From CAVROP01 sp050012175 (lineage in GTDB: Bacteria; Acidobacteriota; Terriglobia; UBA7540): a stretch of 64,000 nucleotides of DNA. The stretch lies in assembly GCA_050012175.1 (NCBI GenBank), contig JBEKHR010000012.1, forward strand, positions 1 to 64,000. The letters are read 5' to 3'. Position numbers and translations under genes: made by a program. Shown here in pieces: positions 49,645 to 58,420 of the stretch (its first letter is position 1; each line of letters starts with the position of its first letter). The notes beneath the pieces were generated by a model. That model was not told the DNA's origin, did not search any database, and saw only the letters and a program-made list of their open reading frames with translations.

Positions 49645-51030
49645 TCAGAGCGGCGGGCGCTCGTAGCCGCCCAGAGCCCTCTCGATTTTCGCGGCTACGG
49701 CCAGAGCGACGTCCTCGCGCCATGGACGCGCCACAATCTGCACGCCAATCGGCAAGCCTTCCCGGGAACTCCCTGCCCGAACAACGGCTGCGGGCCAGCC
49801 TGTCAGGTTATACGTCATGGTGTAGCTGAAAGCCGAGAGGCGGTCGTAGGTCGAGCCGTGGGCCATGCCGGGGAATGAGCAAACCGGGCACACCATAACG
49901 TCGAATCCCTCCATGAAGGAAAGGAGGGAGCGGCGAAACGCGTCCCATTGGCCTATCAAGGCGCCGAACGCAGCTACCGACTTGGCATTAGAGCGCTGGA
50001 GGTCCAGGACGCGCTGCATGAGGGGATGGACCTTCTTCGTTCCGGCCATTTCGAGCAGTTCTTCGAGCCCCGCACCTCCGTCGGCGGTGAACAGGCCGAG
50101 ATAGATTTCGTAGGTTTGCTCGATGTCGCGCGGGCGAGCTTCTTCGACGGCTGTCACGCTTGCTTCGAGCGCTCTTGCTGCGTTCGTTACGGTTTCGATT
50201 GTTTCTCTTGTGGCTGTTTCGATTCCGTTGTCGGTGTGAAACGCGACGCGCAGGGCCTTGAGATCAACCTTGGTCGCGTCGCCCAAGGGTATGGGGACGA
50301 TAGCCGGGTCGCGCCAGTCAACCCCGGCGATGATAGGCAGCACCGTGTTGAGGTCTGCTACGGATCGCGCCAGAGGGCCGATCTGCCAGAGCGCATCAAG
50401 CGTTCCACCGGGGCCGGGGAAGTGACCGGTGCGCGGAACGCGGCCGGAAGTCGGCTTGATACCCGCAATGCCCGTGCAATGGGCGGGGAAGCGCACGCTC
50501 CCACCCGCATCGCTGCCCAAGCCGAGTGGCGATCCTCCTGCCGCGATGATGGCGGACTCACCGCCGCTGCTGCCCCCCGGCGACAGCGACAGGTCATAAG
50601 GGTTATTCGTTCGGCCATAAACGAGGTTGTCGCTTTCCCACGCCCAGCCGAATTCGGGGCAGTTCGTCTTACCGAGGAGGACGCCCCCGGCAGCGCGCAG
50701 GCGCTTCACGACGGTGGCGTCCTCTTTGGGCACGTAGGAGGCGCGGCCCAGGGTTCCTCCCGTGCTGATCACTCCCTCAGTTTCGATGGCGTCCTTCAAG
50801 GTAAACGGAACGCCGTGTAGCGGCCCTCGGATTTCCCCCTTGGCGAGAGCCTTGTCCGCCTCGCGGGCCTGTCGCAGCGCAGTTTCAGCGGGAAGTTGCA
50901 CGACGGCGTTCAGCTTGGGGTTGACCTCCTCGATTCGCTTGATACACGCTCTCACCAACTCTTCCGACGAAATTTGCCTGTCGCGGATGGCTTTGGCTTG
51001 CTCCGTCGCTGAAGCAAAGATCAGTTCCAT
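49645..51030 (-). CDS. Amidase-signature family hydrolase
   Basis: The 461-residue protein has the Ser-cisSer-Lys triad of amidase-signature enzymes: Lys in GVPFTLKDAIETEG, and SPGGSSGGESAIIAAGGSPLGLGSDAGGSVRFPAHCTGIAGIKPTSGRVPRTG. It could hydrolyse an amide; it is not linked to gatB or gatC, so it is probably not GatA. ATG 51030 places MELIFASATEQAKAIRDRQ at the start and has GAGGGG upstream. It is transcribed alone. Confidence 0.9.
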   Translation of the reverse strand: MELIFASATEQAKAIRDRQISSEELVRACIKRIEEVNPKLNAVVQLPAETALRQAREADKALAKGEIRGPLHGVPFTLKDAIETEGVISTGGTLGRASYVPKEDATVVKRLRAAGGVLLGKTNCPEFGWAWESDNLVYGRTNNPYDLSLSPGGSSGGESAIIAAGGSPLGLGSDAGGSVRFPAHCTGIAGIKPTSGRVPRTGHFPGPGGTLDALWQIGPLARSVADLNTVLPIIAGVDWRDPAIVPIPLGDATKVDLKALRVAFHTDNGIETATRETIETVTNAARALEASVTAVEEARPRDIEQTYEIYLGLFTADGGAGLEELLEMAGTKKVHPLMQRVLDLQRSNAKSVAAFGALIGQWDAFRRSLLSFMEGFDVMVCPVCSFPGMAHGSTYDRLSAFSYTMTYNLTGWPAAVVRAGSSREGLPIGVQIVARPWREDVALAVAAKIERALGGYERPPL

Positions 51031-51227
51031 AATGATTCCCCTCGAGTCGTTTTGAAAAGGTTCTGCCCTCGCTTGCAGCAAGCGCCTTGAATCGAGTCAC
51101 CTCGAATTTCATTGTATGTTGTGAAGGGGTAAAAAAATAGCCTGGGGCCTTCGCGAGTAGCTGACACTCGTAGAGCCGGGCTTCCCGATCAAAAGCTTTC
51201 CGATCAAACGATTAATCGGGAGTGTTT

Positions 51228-51587
51228 TCAAGACTGCTTGGCGTAGTTGACCAAGCCGGTGATGTCGATGACGACCACGGGCTCATTTCCGACGGCCCAC
51301 GCGTCGTGTCCTGGAGCAATGACGCCGACGTCGCCAGGGCCGAACTCGATTTCGGTGCCGTCATCCATCTTGACGTGCATGTGGCCCGAGATTATGTGCA
51401 GGGTGTGGGGGGCCTGGCAACTTTTAGTCTTCGCAATCGGCTTGAGATGTTCTGACCATTTCCAGCCCGGGTCGAATGTAGCGCGGCCAAACGTGACGCC
51501 GCCTACCGTGGCCATTTCGACCTTGCCTCTAGGGAAGGTGCGGGTTTCATCAGGTGAATTCAAACTCTTCTTCTCAGTTGGTTTCAT
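51228..51587 (-). CDS. Small single-domain cupin protein
   Basis: The 119-residue protein is one cupin barrel: HTLHIISGHMHVKMDDGTEIEFGPGDVGVIAPGHDAWAVGNEPVVVIDI shows both cupin motifs, with candidate metal ligands in SEHL, APHTLHI and GHDAW. GGAGG precedes the ATG. Such proteins bind metals or small ligands; a specific role is not known. It is divergent from the DeoR-type regulator. Confidence 0.85.
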   Translation of the reverse strand: MKPTEKKSLNSPDETRTFPRGKVEMATVGGVTFGRATFDPGWKWSEHLKPIAKTKSCQAPHTLHIISGHMHVKMDDGTEIEFGPGDVGVIAPGHDAWAVGNEPVVVIDITGLVNYAKQS

Positions 51588-51844
51588 TTCATACCTCCTC
51601 GACAGGGATAGTTTAGACGGAGATTTCGATTCCGGAATCCGTCGGTACCTTTGGGTTTATAACCCAGTTGCTTGTAGTGAAAGCCCAGAAATTTAATTCT
51701 ATCACAAAGAGTTTCTTGGTGGGACAGTTTTTGTGGTCTAGAGAAGGACCCTAGACCTCGCCCCTTGTGTCAGGAAGGACTTCCATTCTTCTTCCACTTT
51801 ACGAAACCGCGGCTCCGAGGTATCATAGGTGACGCGAAAGAATT
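51588..51844. other. Divergent intergenic region
   Basis: Between the cupin and DeoR-type genes no gene is seen apart from the promoter and inverted repeat described next to it. The stretch is AT-richer than its surroundings. Confidence 0.4.
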
Positions 51845-51881
51845 TGATTGATTTCGAGCAAGTTTGTCATATAATCAATCA
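51845..51881. promoter_or_regulatory. Inverted repeat spanning the deoR-like promoter
   Basis: TGATTGATT (51845-51853) and its perfect complement AATCAATCA (51873-51881) flank a 19-base centre and cover both promoter boxes. It is a strong candidate for an operator, most simply for autoregulation by the DeoR-type protein. Confidence 0.55.
51848..51875 (+). promoter_or_regulatory. Promoter of the DeoR-type regulator
   Basis: TTGATT (51848-51853), 16 bases, then a perfect TATAAT (51870-51875). The leader is about 95 bases. Confidence 0.6.
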
Positions 51882-51975
51882 GAATTGAGCATGGCGTCTG
51901 ACCGGGACAAACTGCAGAGATGCTTCTCCCGCAGAGCGGGATCAGCCTGACAAGATCCGCATTCGTGGTGGCAAA

Positions 51976-52755
51976 ATGAAATCCCGTAAGCCAAGAGAAC
52001 TCGCCCCGAAACGCATCGAGCGGCTCCGACAAATCTTGAGGATGGACCATGTGGTTAGTGTCGAGGAGCTGTCCCGCCAGCTCAGGGTTTCTTCCGCCAC
52101 AGTTCGCCGTGACTTGGCCCAACTGGAGAGCCTGGGTGAGGTGCGGCGCGTTCACGGCGGGGCCGTCGGGGTGGAAAGCCGGCTGGAAGAGCCTCTCTTC
52201 GACGACAAGACTTCAATTGCGGCCAGAGAAAAGCAACGAATCGCCCAAGCCGCCCTCAAGTTCATCAAGCCGAACGACACGATATTTCTCGACGGTGGCA
52301 GTACGGTGTTGGAATTGGCGCGGCTGGTGCGAGACCGCTCGAACCTCACCGTGGTTACCAATTCCCTGCGCGCGGCCATTGAACTGGCGGCTCAAGGACC
52401 CAGGGTGATATTGATCGGCGGCGAATTCCGCCGGCTCAGCCAAACCCTGGTCGGTCCTCTCACTCGTCTTACCTTGGATGAAGTACACGTGGATAAAGCC
52501 TTCATGGGGACGATCGGGCTGACTCTCGAAGAAGGGCTTACGACCACCGATCCGAGCGAAGCCTATACCAAGGAACTCGTCATGCAGCATGCTCGGCAGG
52601 TCTTTCTCTTGGCTGATCATAGCAAAGTAGGCAAGGTCTCCTTTGCTTGCGCGGGGCAACTGGGAAAAGTTCAAGTGCTGATAACGGACAAACAAATCGA
52701 CCGTAAGTTTGCCAGCCAACTTCGCAAGAATGGCGTGGAGGTAGTGCGGACTTAG
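51976..52755 (+). CDS. DeoR-family transcriptional repressor
   Basis: The 259-residue protein has an N-terminal DeoR winged helix (RIERLRQILRMDHVVSVEELSRQLRVSSATVRRDLAQLESLGEVRRVHGGAV, residues 13-64) and a sugar-phosphate-isomerase-like sensor domain (IFLDGGSTVLELARLV, VVTNSLRAAIEL, GLTTTDPSEAYTK, LLADHSKVGK). Ligands are usually phosphorylated sugars. It precedes the E1-E2 genes in the same direction by 112 bases, which are taken up by repeats. Whether it controls them is not shown. Confidence 0.92.
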   Translation: MKSRKPRELAPKRIERLRQILRMDHVVSVEELSRQLRVSSATVRRDLAQLESLGEVRRVHGGAVGVESRLEEPLFDDKTSIAAREKQRIAQAALKFIKPNDTIFLDGGSTVLELARLVRDRSNLTVVTNSLRAAIELAAQGPRVILIGGEFRRLSQTLVGPLTRLTLDEVHVDKAFMGTIGLTLEEGLTTTDPSEAYTKELVMQHARQVFLLADHSKVGKVSFACAGQLGKVQVLITDKQIDRKFASQLRKNGVEVVRT

Positions 52756-52760
52756 AAGAA

Positions 52761-52835
52761 GTCAAGGGTCGAGAGTCAAGGGTCGAGAGTCGAAGAGCAA
52801 TTGCGTTTGCGCTTTCGACCTTCGACTCTCGACTG
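52761..52835. repeat. Inverted heptanucleotide arrays (GTCGAGA family)
   Basis: Units GTCAAGG, GTCGAGA, GTCAAGG, GTCGAGA, GTCGAAG run 52761-52795. The complement (TCGACCT, TCGACTC, TCGACTG) runs 52815-52835. The pair can fold into a hairpin between the deoR-like and E1 genes. Confidence 0.75.
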
Positions 52836-52867
52836 CGCAAAAGCAGGCGGTATTGGGGAGTGCAAAA

Positions 52868-55162
52868 ATGAGTGTAGTTTACCTGAGCGATTTAAGACCT
52901 GATTTCAGGCCATTCGAAATAGATTGCGGCAAGATCCCCGGTTACCGGTTCAATGGAAGTTTGCGAACCGAACTCGCCGCGGGCCGAATTGAAGCGAGGA
53001 CAGCCATCGATCTCCTCGAAGACATGCTGATGATCCGCGAGATGGAAGAAATGATCGTGAAGCTGCGGTCCGGCGCGTACGAACCCATCAAGGATTTCAA
53101 TTACCGGGGGCCGACGCATGTATCGATCGGCCAGGAAGGCGCTTCCGTGGGAGCGTGCAGCGCCTTGAACCTGAAGGATTACATCACCAGCACGCACCGT
53201 GGCCACGGCGACAGCCTGGCGCGGGGCTGTCTCGCCATCCGGGCCATGAATGATGAGCAACTTCGGAAGCGTGTCCCTGACTCGAAAGCGGCCTCGCACG
53301 CAGAACTCCTTGAGGATGCTCTTGAGGAGCACGTCTATCGCACCCTCGCCGAGCTCTTCGGAAAGGAAGACGGGTACTGCAAAGGGCGCGGCGGCAGCAT
53401 GCACATCGCCGACTTCACCGTCGGCCACCTGGGAGCAAACGCCATCGTGGGCGGCAGCGTACCGATCGCGACCGGGGCGGCGGTGGCAAGCCGATATCTG
53501 CGCAACGGAGCCGTGGTCTGCTGTTTTGCGGGCGATGGGGCCTTCGCGAACGGCGTGGTGCTCGAGTCGCTGAATTTCGCCGCGCAAGTTCAGTTCACCA
53601 ACGAACTCGCCGGGGATTACCGCTTCGGCGTGCCCATCGTCTTTTTCGTGCTCAACAACCACTATGGGATGACGGGCCGCGCCGACAACGAAGTGATGGG
53701 CATTGCACACCTGGCGCGGCGCGCGGCGGGCTTTTCCGACTGCAACATGCACGCCGAGGTCGTGAACGGCATGGACGTCCTTGCCGTTCGCGACGCCATG
53801 CTGCGTGCCGCTGAGATGTGTCGCAATGGGAAAGGCCCGGTTTTCCTGGATGTGAATACCTACCGCTATTACGGCCACTCGTTGAGTGACCCACGCAACG
53901 AGTACCGGACGCGCGAAGAAGAAGCGGCCTGGAAAGCGGTTGATCCCATCACGACCTTTGCCAAGCAGCTCCAGGAGTGTCGCGTCCTGAACGAAGCGGG
54001 CGTGGCCGCCGTGGAGGCAAGGGTTCGCGAGCGCAATGCGCGCGCCGCCCAACGCGCCGCAGCGTCCGCTGACCCCGATCCCAAGGATGTCATCAAGTAT
54101 ATGTACACGGACACCTGCGTGGAGGTGGTCCCGCCCGAATATCGAAAAGTGAAGATCATCGAAGCGCCCGCCCCGATTAAAAGGGCCAAGGGCGAGATTA
54201 CTTATCGCGATGCCATCAAGGAAGCCTTGATCGAGGAGATGAAACGAGATTTCCGCGTCATCTTCTATGGCGAAGACGTGGCTGAATATGGAGGAGCGTT
54301 CAAGCTCAGCAAGGGGCTGCTCGAGGCTTTTGGCCGCGAGCGGGTCTTCAACACTCCCATCTCCGAAGCGGCAATTTGCGGGACGGCGGTGGGCGCAGCC
54401 ATGATCGGCCTGCGGCCGGTTGCCGAGCTCATGTATATGGACTTCCTGCTGATGGCCGGCGATCAGGTTTGCAACCAGGCTGCCAAGTGGCATTACATGT
54501 CGGGTGCGCAGGTTGAAGTCCCACTGGTCATACGCGCTTCAATCGGAGGCGGAAAAGGGTACGGCGGCCAGCACTCACAAACCCTGGAATCGAGCGTGGC
54601 GAATATTCCGGGCATGTATGTGGTGTATCCGGCCACGCCTTATGATGCCAAGGGCATGATGAAATCGGCCATTCGCGACAATAACCCGGTATTGTTCCTT
54701 GAATCTCAACTCCTCTATGGCGTTAAAGGAGTGGTGCCGGAAGAAGAGTATCTGGTTCCACTGGGCGTCGCGGACGTGAAGCGCGCGGGCGACGACATCA
54801 CCCTGGTGGGCTGGGGGCCGGCGGTTCCCGATGCCCTCCAGGCCGCCGAAAGGCTGAAGGCGGAATTAGGTGTGAGCGCCGAGGTGGTGGACATCCGCAG
54901 CCTTATCCCGCTCGATAAGGAGACGATACTCGCTTCCGTGCAGAAGACGGGGCGCTGCGTGGTGGTCAGCCAGTCGGTGACCATCGGCAGTTTCATGGGC
55001 GAAATCGTTGCCACGATTCAGGAGAACGTCTTCGATTATCTCGATGCTCCCATCATGCGAGTGGGCGCCAAGGACGGGATTGCCCCGCAATCGCACGTCC
55101 TCGAGGCCGTTTTCCTTCCCAATGCCAATGACATCTTCGAGGCCGCCAAGGCCATTCTTTAG
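52868..55162 (+). CDS. Fused E1 alpha-beta of a 2-oxo-acid dehydrogenase complex
   Basis: The 764-residue protein joins the alpha half (about residues 40-420) and beta half (about 440-760) of a TPP-dependent E1. The alpha half has THRGHGDSLARG, GRGGSMHIADF and the TPP motif GDGAFANGVVLESLNFAAQ ... NNHYGMTG. The beta half has EDVAEYGGAFKLSKGL, NTPISEAAICGTAVGAAMIGLRPV and the QVCNQAAKWHYMSG loop. Fused E1 occurs in branched-chain and acetoin/pyruvate types, and the substrate is uncertain. ATG 52868 follows GGGGAG. E2 follows after 14 bases. Confidence 0.9.
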   Translation: MSVVYLSDLRPDFRPFEIDCGKIPGYRFNGSLRTELAAGRIEARTAIDLLEDMLMIREMEEMIVKLRSGAYEPIKDFNYRGPTHVSIGQEGASVGACSALNLKDYITSTHRGHGDSLARGCLAIRAMNDEQLRKRVPDSKAASHAELLEDALEEHVYRTLAELFGKEDGYCKGRGGSMHIADFTVGHLGANAIVGGSVPIATGAAVASRYLRNGAVVCCFAGDGAFANGVVLESLNFAAQVQFTNELAGDYRFGVPIVFFVLNNHYGMTGRADNEVMGIAHLARRAAGFSDCNMHAEVVNGMDVLAVRDAMLRAAEMCRNGKGPVFLDVNTYRYYGHSLSDPRNEYRTREEEAAWKAVDPITTFAKQLQECRVLNEAGVAAVEARVRERNARAAQRAAASADPDPKDVIKYMYTDTCVEVVPPEYRKVKIIEAPAPIKRAKGEITYRDAIKEALIEEMKRDFRVIFYGEDVAEYGGAFKLSKGLLEAFGRERVFNTPISEAAICGTAVGAAMIGLRPVAELMYMDFLLMAGDQVCNQAAKWHYMSGAQVEVPLVIRASIGGGKGYGGQHSQTLESSVANIPGMYVVYPATPYDAKGMMKSAIRDNNPVLFLESQLLYGVKGVVPEEEYLVPLGVADVKRAGDDITLVGWGPAVPDALQAAERLKAELGVSAEVVDIRSLIPLDKETILASVQKTGRCVVVSQSVTIGSFMGEIVATIQENVFDYLDAPIMRVGAKDGIAPQSHVLEAVFLPNANDIFEAAKAIL

Positions 55163-55176
55163 AAGGGATCACGATC

Positions 55177-56568
55177 ATGGTTCGACCGATCACCATGCCC
55201 AAGCTGGGGCAATCTGAGGAAGTGGGCACGCTTGTTCGTTGGCGGAAGCGGGTGGGAGACACCGTCGCCAAGGGTGACATCCTCTTTGAGATCGAGACGG
55301 ACAAGGCCGTACTCGAGGCGGAAAACTTCTTCGAAGGGACGCTGCTAAAGATCGTAGTCCAGGAAGGGACAACCGTCCCCATTAACACCACGGTCGGTTT
55401 TGTTGGTGATCCCGGAGAAGCCATTCCGGAAACGGCGTTGCCTGTACCCGAGCCAAGGCGAGCAGAAGCCCTCAGCGTTTCAAAAGAAGCCTTACGACCA
55501 CCTGCGCCGTCGCCGGCTCGAGGAATGCCCGAAGCGCGTGTGGAACCTCCAGTTTCGCAGGTTAGACGTGTAGGGGCGGTTCGCGAACCGCCCCTACATC
55601 CCGCGTCCAGCGTGATTGTGGCCCGGGAAGTGTTCCGAATCAGCCCGCGCGCCGCCAAGCTCGCCCGGGAGTCTGCCATCAACCCCTCGCCCATCGTCGG
55701 GACTGGCCCTTACGGCCGTATTGTCGAACGAGACGTAAAGAATTATCTGGAATCCAAGGGCTACTACCAGCTCCGCATCACGCCGGCGGCCAAGAGACTT
55801 GCCGCCAAGGAAAACATCGACATCCTCACACTTGGCGGCAAGAACGGCCCCCAACGCATCACCGTGGCGGCGGTTCAAAGAGCCATTGCTGAAAAGCCAC
55901 AACCGATGAGCAGAATGCGGCAGGTGATTGCGGCACGGCTGACGGAGAGTTTTACCACCACTCCACACTTCTTTGTCACCGTGGCTGTGGATATGACCGA
56001 GCTTGTCAATTTCCGCTCAGAACTGAAAGCCCAGGGGGCGTCTTACACCGTCACCGATTTCATTTTGAAAGCCGTGGCGCTCAGTCTGGTCGAGTTCCCG
56101 ATCGTGAACAGCACCACAGACGGCAAGAACGTTCGCTGGCACAGCAAGGTGCACCTGGGCCTGGCGGTGAACCTCGAGCAAGGGCTGGTGGTCCCGGTGA
56201 TCCGCGACGCCGATGAGTTGAGCCTGGCGGAGGTGCACAACTGCGCCACCGCGTTGGTTGCCAAGGCGCGCGCCGGCAGACTCACACCCGACGAAATGGG
56301 GGGAAGCACCTTCACCATCTCCAACATGGGAATGCTGGATATTGAGAACTTCACCGCCATCATCAATCCCGGTGAAAGCGCCATCCTCGCCGTGTCGAGC
56401 ACACTCAAGCAACCGGTGGTCAAGGACGGTCAGATCGTTGTCCGGGACGTCATGAAGATGACTCTGTCTTCCGATCACCGTATTATCGACGGGGCCACGG
56501 CCGCAAAATTTGCGAATGCAATCAAACAAAAACTCGAGGAGATATCACTGTGGAAACGTTTGGCGTAG
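55177..56568 (+). CDS. Dihydrolipoamide acyltransferase (E2)
   Basis: The 463-residue protein has an N-terminal lipoyl domain (residues 3-78, lipoyl Lys in IETDKAVLE), a Pro-rich linker, a subunit-binding domain (RISPRAAKLARESAINPSPIVGTGPYGRIVERDV, about 155-190) and a catalytic domain (about 235-460) ending SSDHRIIDGATAAKFANAIKQKLE with the His-Asp pair. It moves the acyl group from E1 to CoA. A perfect 30-nt palindrome lies in the linker. The 3' end overlaps the E3 remnant by 19 bases. Confidence 0.92.
   Translation: MVRPITMPKLGQSEEVGTLVRWRKRVGDTVAKGDILFEIETDKAVLEAENFFEGTLLKIVVQEGTTVPINTTVGFVGDPGEAIPETALPVPEPRRAEALSVSKEALRPPAPSPARGMPEARVEPPVSQVRRVGAVREPPLHPASSVIVAREVFRISPRAAKLARESAINPSPIVGTGPYGRIVERDVKNYLESKGYYQLRITPAAKRLAAKENIDILTLGGKNGPQRITVAAVQRAIAEKPQPMSRMRQVIAARLTESFTTTPHFFVTVAVDMTELVNFRSELKAQGASYTVTDFILKAVALSLVEFPIVNSTTDGKNVRWHSKVHLGLAVNLEQGLVVPVIRDADELSLAEVHNCATALVAKARAGRLTPDEMGGSTFTISNMGMLDIENFTAIINPGESAILAVSSTLKQPVVKDGQIVVRDVMKMTLSSDHRIIDGATAAKFANAIKQKLEEISLWKRLA
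55569..55598. repeat. Perfect 30-nt palindrome within the E2 linker
   Basis: The arm TGTAGGGGCGGTTCG is followed directly by its exact complement. It encodes part of VRRVGAVREPPLHP in the flexible linker between lipoyl and subunit-binding domains. Short elements of this GTAGGGGCGG type are otherwise seen between genes. Confidence 0.8.
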
Positions 56569-56741
56569 TGGTAATCGGGGCGGGGCCGGGAGGGTATCCG
56601 GCCGCCATTCGTGCCGAGCTCACCGCCACTGAACTCGCCCAGACCATCCACTCCCACCCCACCCTCGCTGAAGCATGGATGGAGGCTGCCGACGTGTTGC
56701 TTGGCGAACCCGTCCACACCATCGCCAAACGACCAAGGTAG
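56550..56741 (+). pseudogene. Internally deleted dihydrolipoamide dehydrogenase (E3)
   Basis: The 63-codon frame begins VVVIGAGPGGYPAAIRA, the FAD-binding start of E3, and goes straight into ELAQTIHSHPTLAEAWMEAADVLLGEPVH, the extreme C-terminus of E3 with the catalytic His of the His-Pro-Thr segment. About 400 residues are missing in frame. The product cannot bind NAD or carry the redox disulfide, so the complex must use an E3 encoded elsewhere. Its start overlaps the end of E2, the normal E1-E2-E3 order. Confidence 0.8.
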
Positions 56742-56845
56742 CAGGCCACATCTCCGGTGTGACGGCGTCCATTGAGCCGGTGAGTAAACGCGAAACGCCG
56801 CCCGCCGCGACGAAGTTCGGAACGAGTCTGTGTCGCAGACTCAGA

Positions 56846-57196
56846 TTAGAGGGGAATGAATACGACCTGATTTTCAAGGTCTATCTCCGTACAGCACTCC
56901 AGCAGCAATACCAGATCCTCGATTGCCCTGATCAAAGGCAACTCCTTCCTCACGATCACCAACCCGGCAGTTTTCTGCCCAGAACGCATTCTCTGGTACA
57001 CAGCCTTAAGCATCGTCTTTCGATCGTGGGTTACAAGCGCGCGCTGGTTCCCCGCTGCCCATTGGAGCAGCGCGGCATCCTGTGCTCCCGCCAAAGCGGT
57101 TTCCTGGACGAGGGTATACAACAAGTCGGGAACGCGCAGTTGCAGCCCACGCAAAATGCGTTGGTCGAGGTTCTCATCAATGAGGAGCTTCAACAT
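56846..57196 (-). CDS. DUF5615 PIN-like protein (toxin)
   Basis: The 116-residue protein starts MLKLLIDENLDQRILRGL and has ALAGAQDAALLQWAAGNQRALVTHDRKTM, giving the acidic residues (Asp, Glu, Asp, Asp) of the PIN/Mut7-C fold. It is probably the RNase-like partner of the DUF433 protein encoded 13 bases upstream. Length is complete, in contrast to the broken gene at 38008. Confidence 0.85.
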   Translation of the reverse strand: MLKLLIDENLDQRILRGLQLRVPDLLYTLVQETALAGAQDAALLQWAAGNQRALVTHDRKTMLKAVYQRMRSGQKTAGLVIVRKELPLIRAIEDLVLLLECCTEIDLENQVVFIPL

Positions 57197-57209
57197 GCAG
57201 AAAGGGGGC

Positions 57210-57545
57210 TCACTTGAATATGCGGGCGCGCCGCTCTTCTAGCCGTTTCTGGACGCACGTGGGGCCTTGAGTGCTACGGAGCGTTTGCTCGATCTCTTCG
57301 GCCTGTGTCTCTTGGTTCGCGAGATACGTTTCGACTTCTTCGGTGTGCTCAAGATAGTAGAAGATCGCGCCGTAAATGTCGCGGAGAGTGACTGACGGGA
57401 AACTGTGCTGGATTTGCTCTGCCGTGGCGCCTTGTTTGAAGTGGTGGACCACCAAATCAAGGAGCACACGCGAAGACCCGACCCGAATCGTCCCGTCTTC
57501 CCATGCCTTGAGGGGGGCCGGCAAGGTTGTAACGACTTCTCCCAT
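57210..57545 (-). CDS. DUF433 antitoxin-like protein
   Basis: The 111-residue protein contains WEDGTIRVGSSRVLLDLVVHHFKQGATAEQIQHSFPSVTLRDIYGAIFYYLEH, the DUF433 fold, with an acidic, charged tail (ANQETQAEEIEQTLRSTQG) that probably wraps the toxin. ATG 57545 is chosen; an in-frame codon at 57569 is less likely. It forms an operon with the DUF5615 gene. Confidence 0.87.
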   Translation of the reverse strand: MGEVVTTLPAPLKAWEDGTIRVGSSRVLLDLVVHHFKQGATAEQIQHSFPSVTLRDIYGAIFYYLEHTEEVETYLANQETQAEEIEQTLRSTQGPTCVQKRLEERRARIFK

Positions 57546-57638
57546 GCCTCGGATTATAACGCGGTTCACAGATTTTGATGCAGTTATTCCTGGTGGTTCT
57601 TTGACACTGGATCTCCGAAGGCAAGGCCGCGTTGCCTC

Positions 57639-58205
57639 TTACCAGAACTTCGGAATCAGGAAACCGGTGTGCCGGCAGTGCTCTTTATAAGCTTCCCCGA
57701 ATTGCGCGGCCAGCATGGATTCTTCTTTCCTCGCCTTCAACCAATAGCCCAGGACGATCAAGCCGACTCCCGCGACGCATCGCCATCGGTCAATCGCCAA
57801 AGCTCCGCCGACCGCGGCCAGATCGATTCCGGAATAAATGGGATGCCGGAAATGAGCGTAGGGCCCAGTACGGATGAGCTTATGGTCCTCTTTGAGAGTG
57901 ACACTGGCGCTCCAATACTGTCCCAGGTGCCAGCGGGCCCACAGAGCGATAGCGATGCCGATCCAGGTGAGTGCGACGCCCGTAACGGCAACAGCGTATG
58001 TCTGATGGACAACGTGATGACCAAGAACGCCGATCTCCGCTATGCCGGTGAAGAGCAGGACAAAGCCAAGGATTTCCAGAAAGAGGAAGCCGGAACGCGA
58101 CGCAAAGGATTCCCGGCTGAGGGTCCTGCGCGTCTTCAGCGCGCCCGCCGCCCAGTATGCGACAAAGACGATCCACGGACCTTCAATGACATAACGCCAA
58201 ATCAT
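57639..58205 (-). CDS. Isoprenylcysteine methyltransferase-like membrane protein
   Basis: The 188-residue protein (from MIWRYVIEG) has four to five hydrophobic helices and the ICMT/PEMT signature LIRTGPYAHFRHPIYSGIDLAAVGGALA with EESMLAAQFGEAYKEHCRHTGFLIP. It is a membrane SAM-dependent methyltransferase of unknown substrate. It is distantly related to the gene at 16595. Confidence 0.82.
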   Translation of the reverse strand: MIWRYVIEGPWIVFVAYWAAGALKTRRTLSRESFASRSGFLFLEILGFVLLFTGIAEIGVLGHHVVHQTYAVAVTGVALTWIGIAIALWARWHLGQYWSASVTLKEDHKLIRTGPYAHFRHPIYSGIDLAAVGGALAIDRWRCVAGVGLIVLGYWLKARKEESMLAAQFGEAYKEHCRHTGFLIPKFW

Positions 58206-58420
58206 GCTTCGAGCACCGTCCCGTCTCGCGGGCACGTTCAAGTTGCAGTGCCTAGGATGTCATGGTGAACTCGACAGAGATTATAGCAGGCAAATACTTC
58301 CCCAGAAACATTCCACGGTCTTGAGTGGTGCTTTGAAACTGGGTCGTAGGTGCGGCCCGCAGAACCATCTTTGCGATCAGGCGCCGGGATGCCCGTGGCG
58401 AGCGTCGCTGCCGCGCTGTG

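Noticed and set aside
52892..54493. Minus-strand frame of more than 500 codons opposite the E1 gene
   Set aside because: His/Arg/Gly-rich antisense product with no domain, opposite a strongly conserved enzyme.
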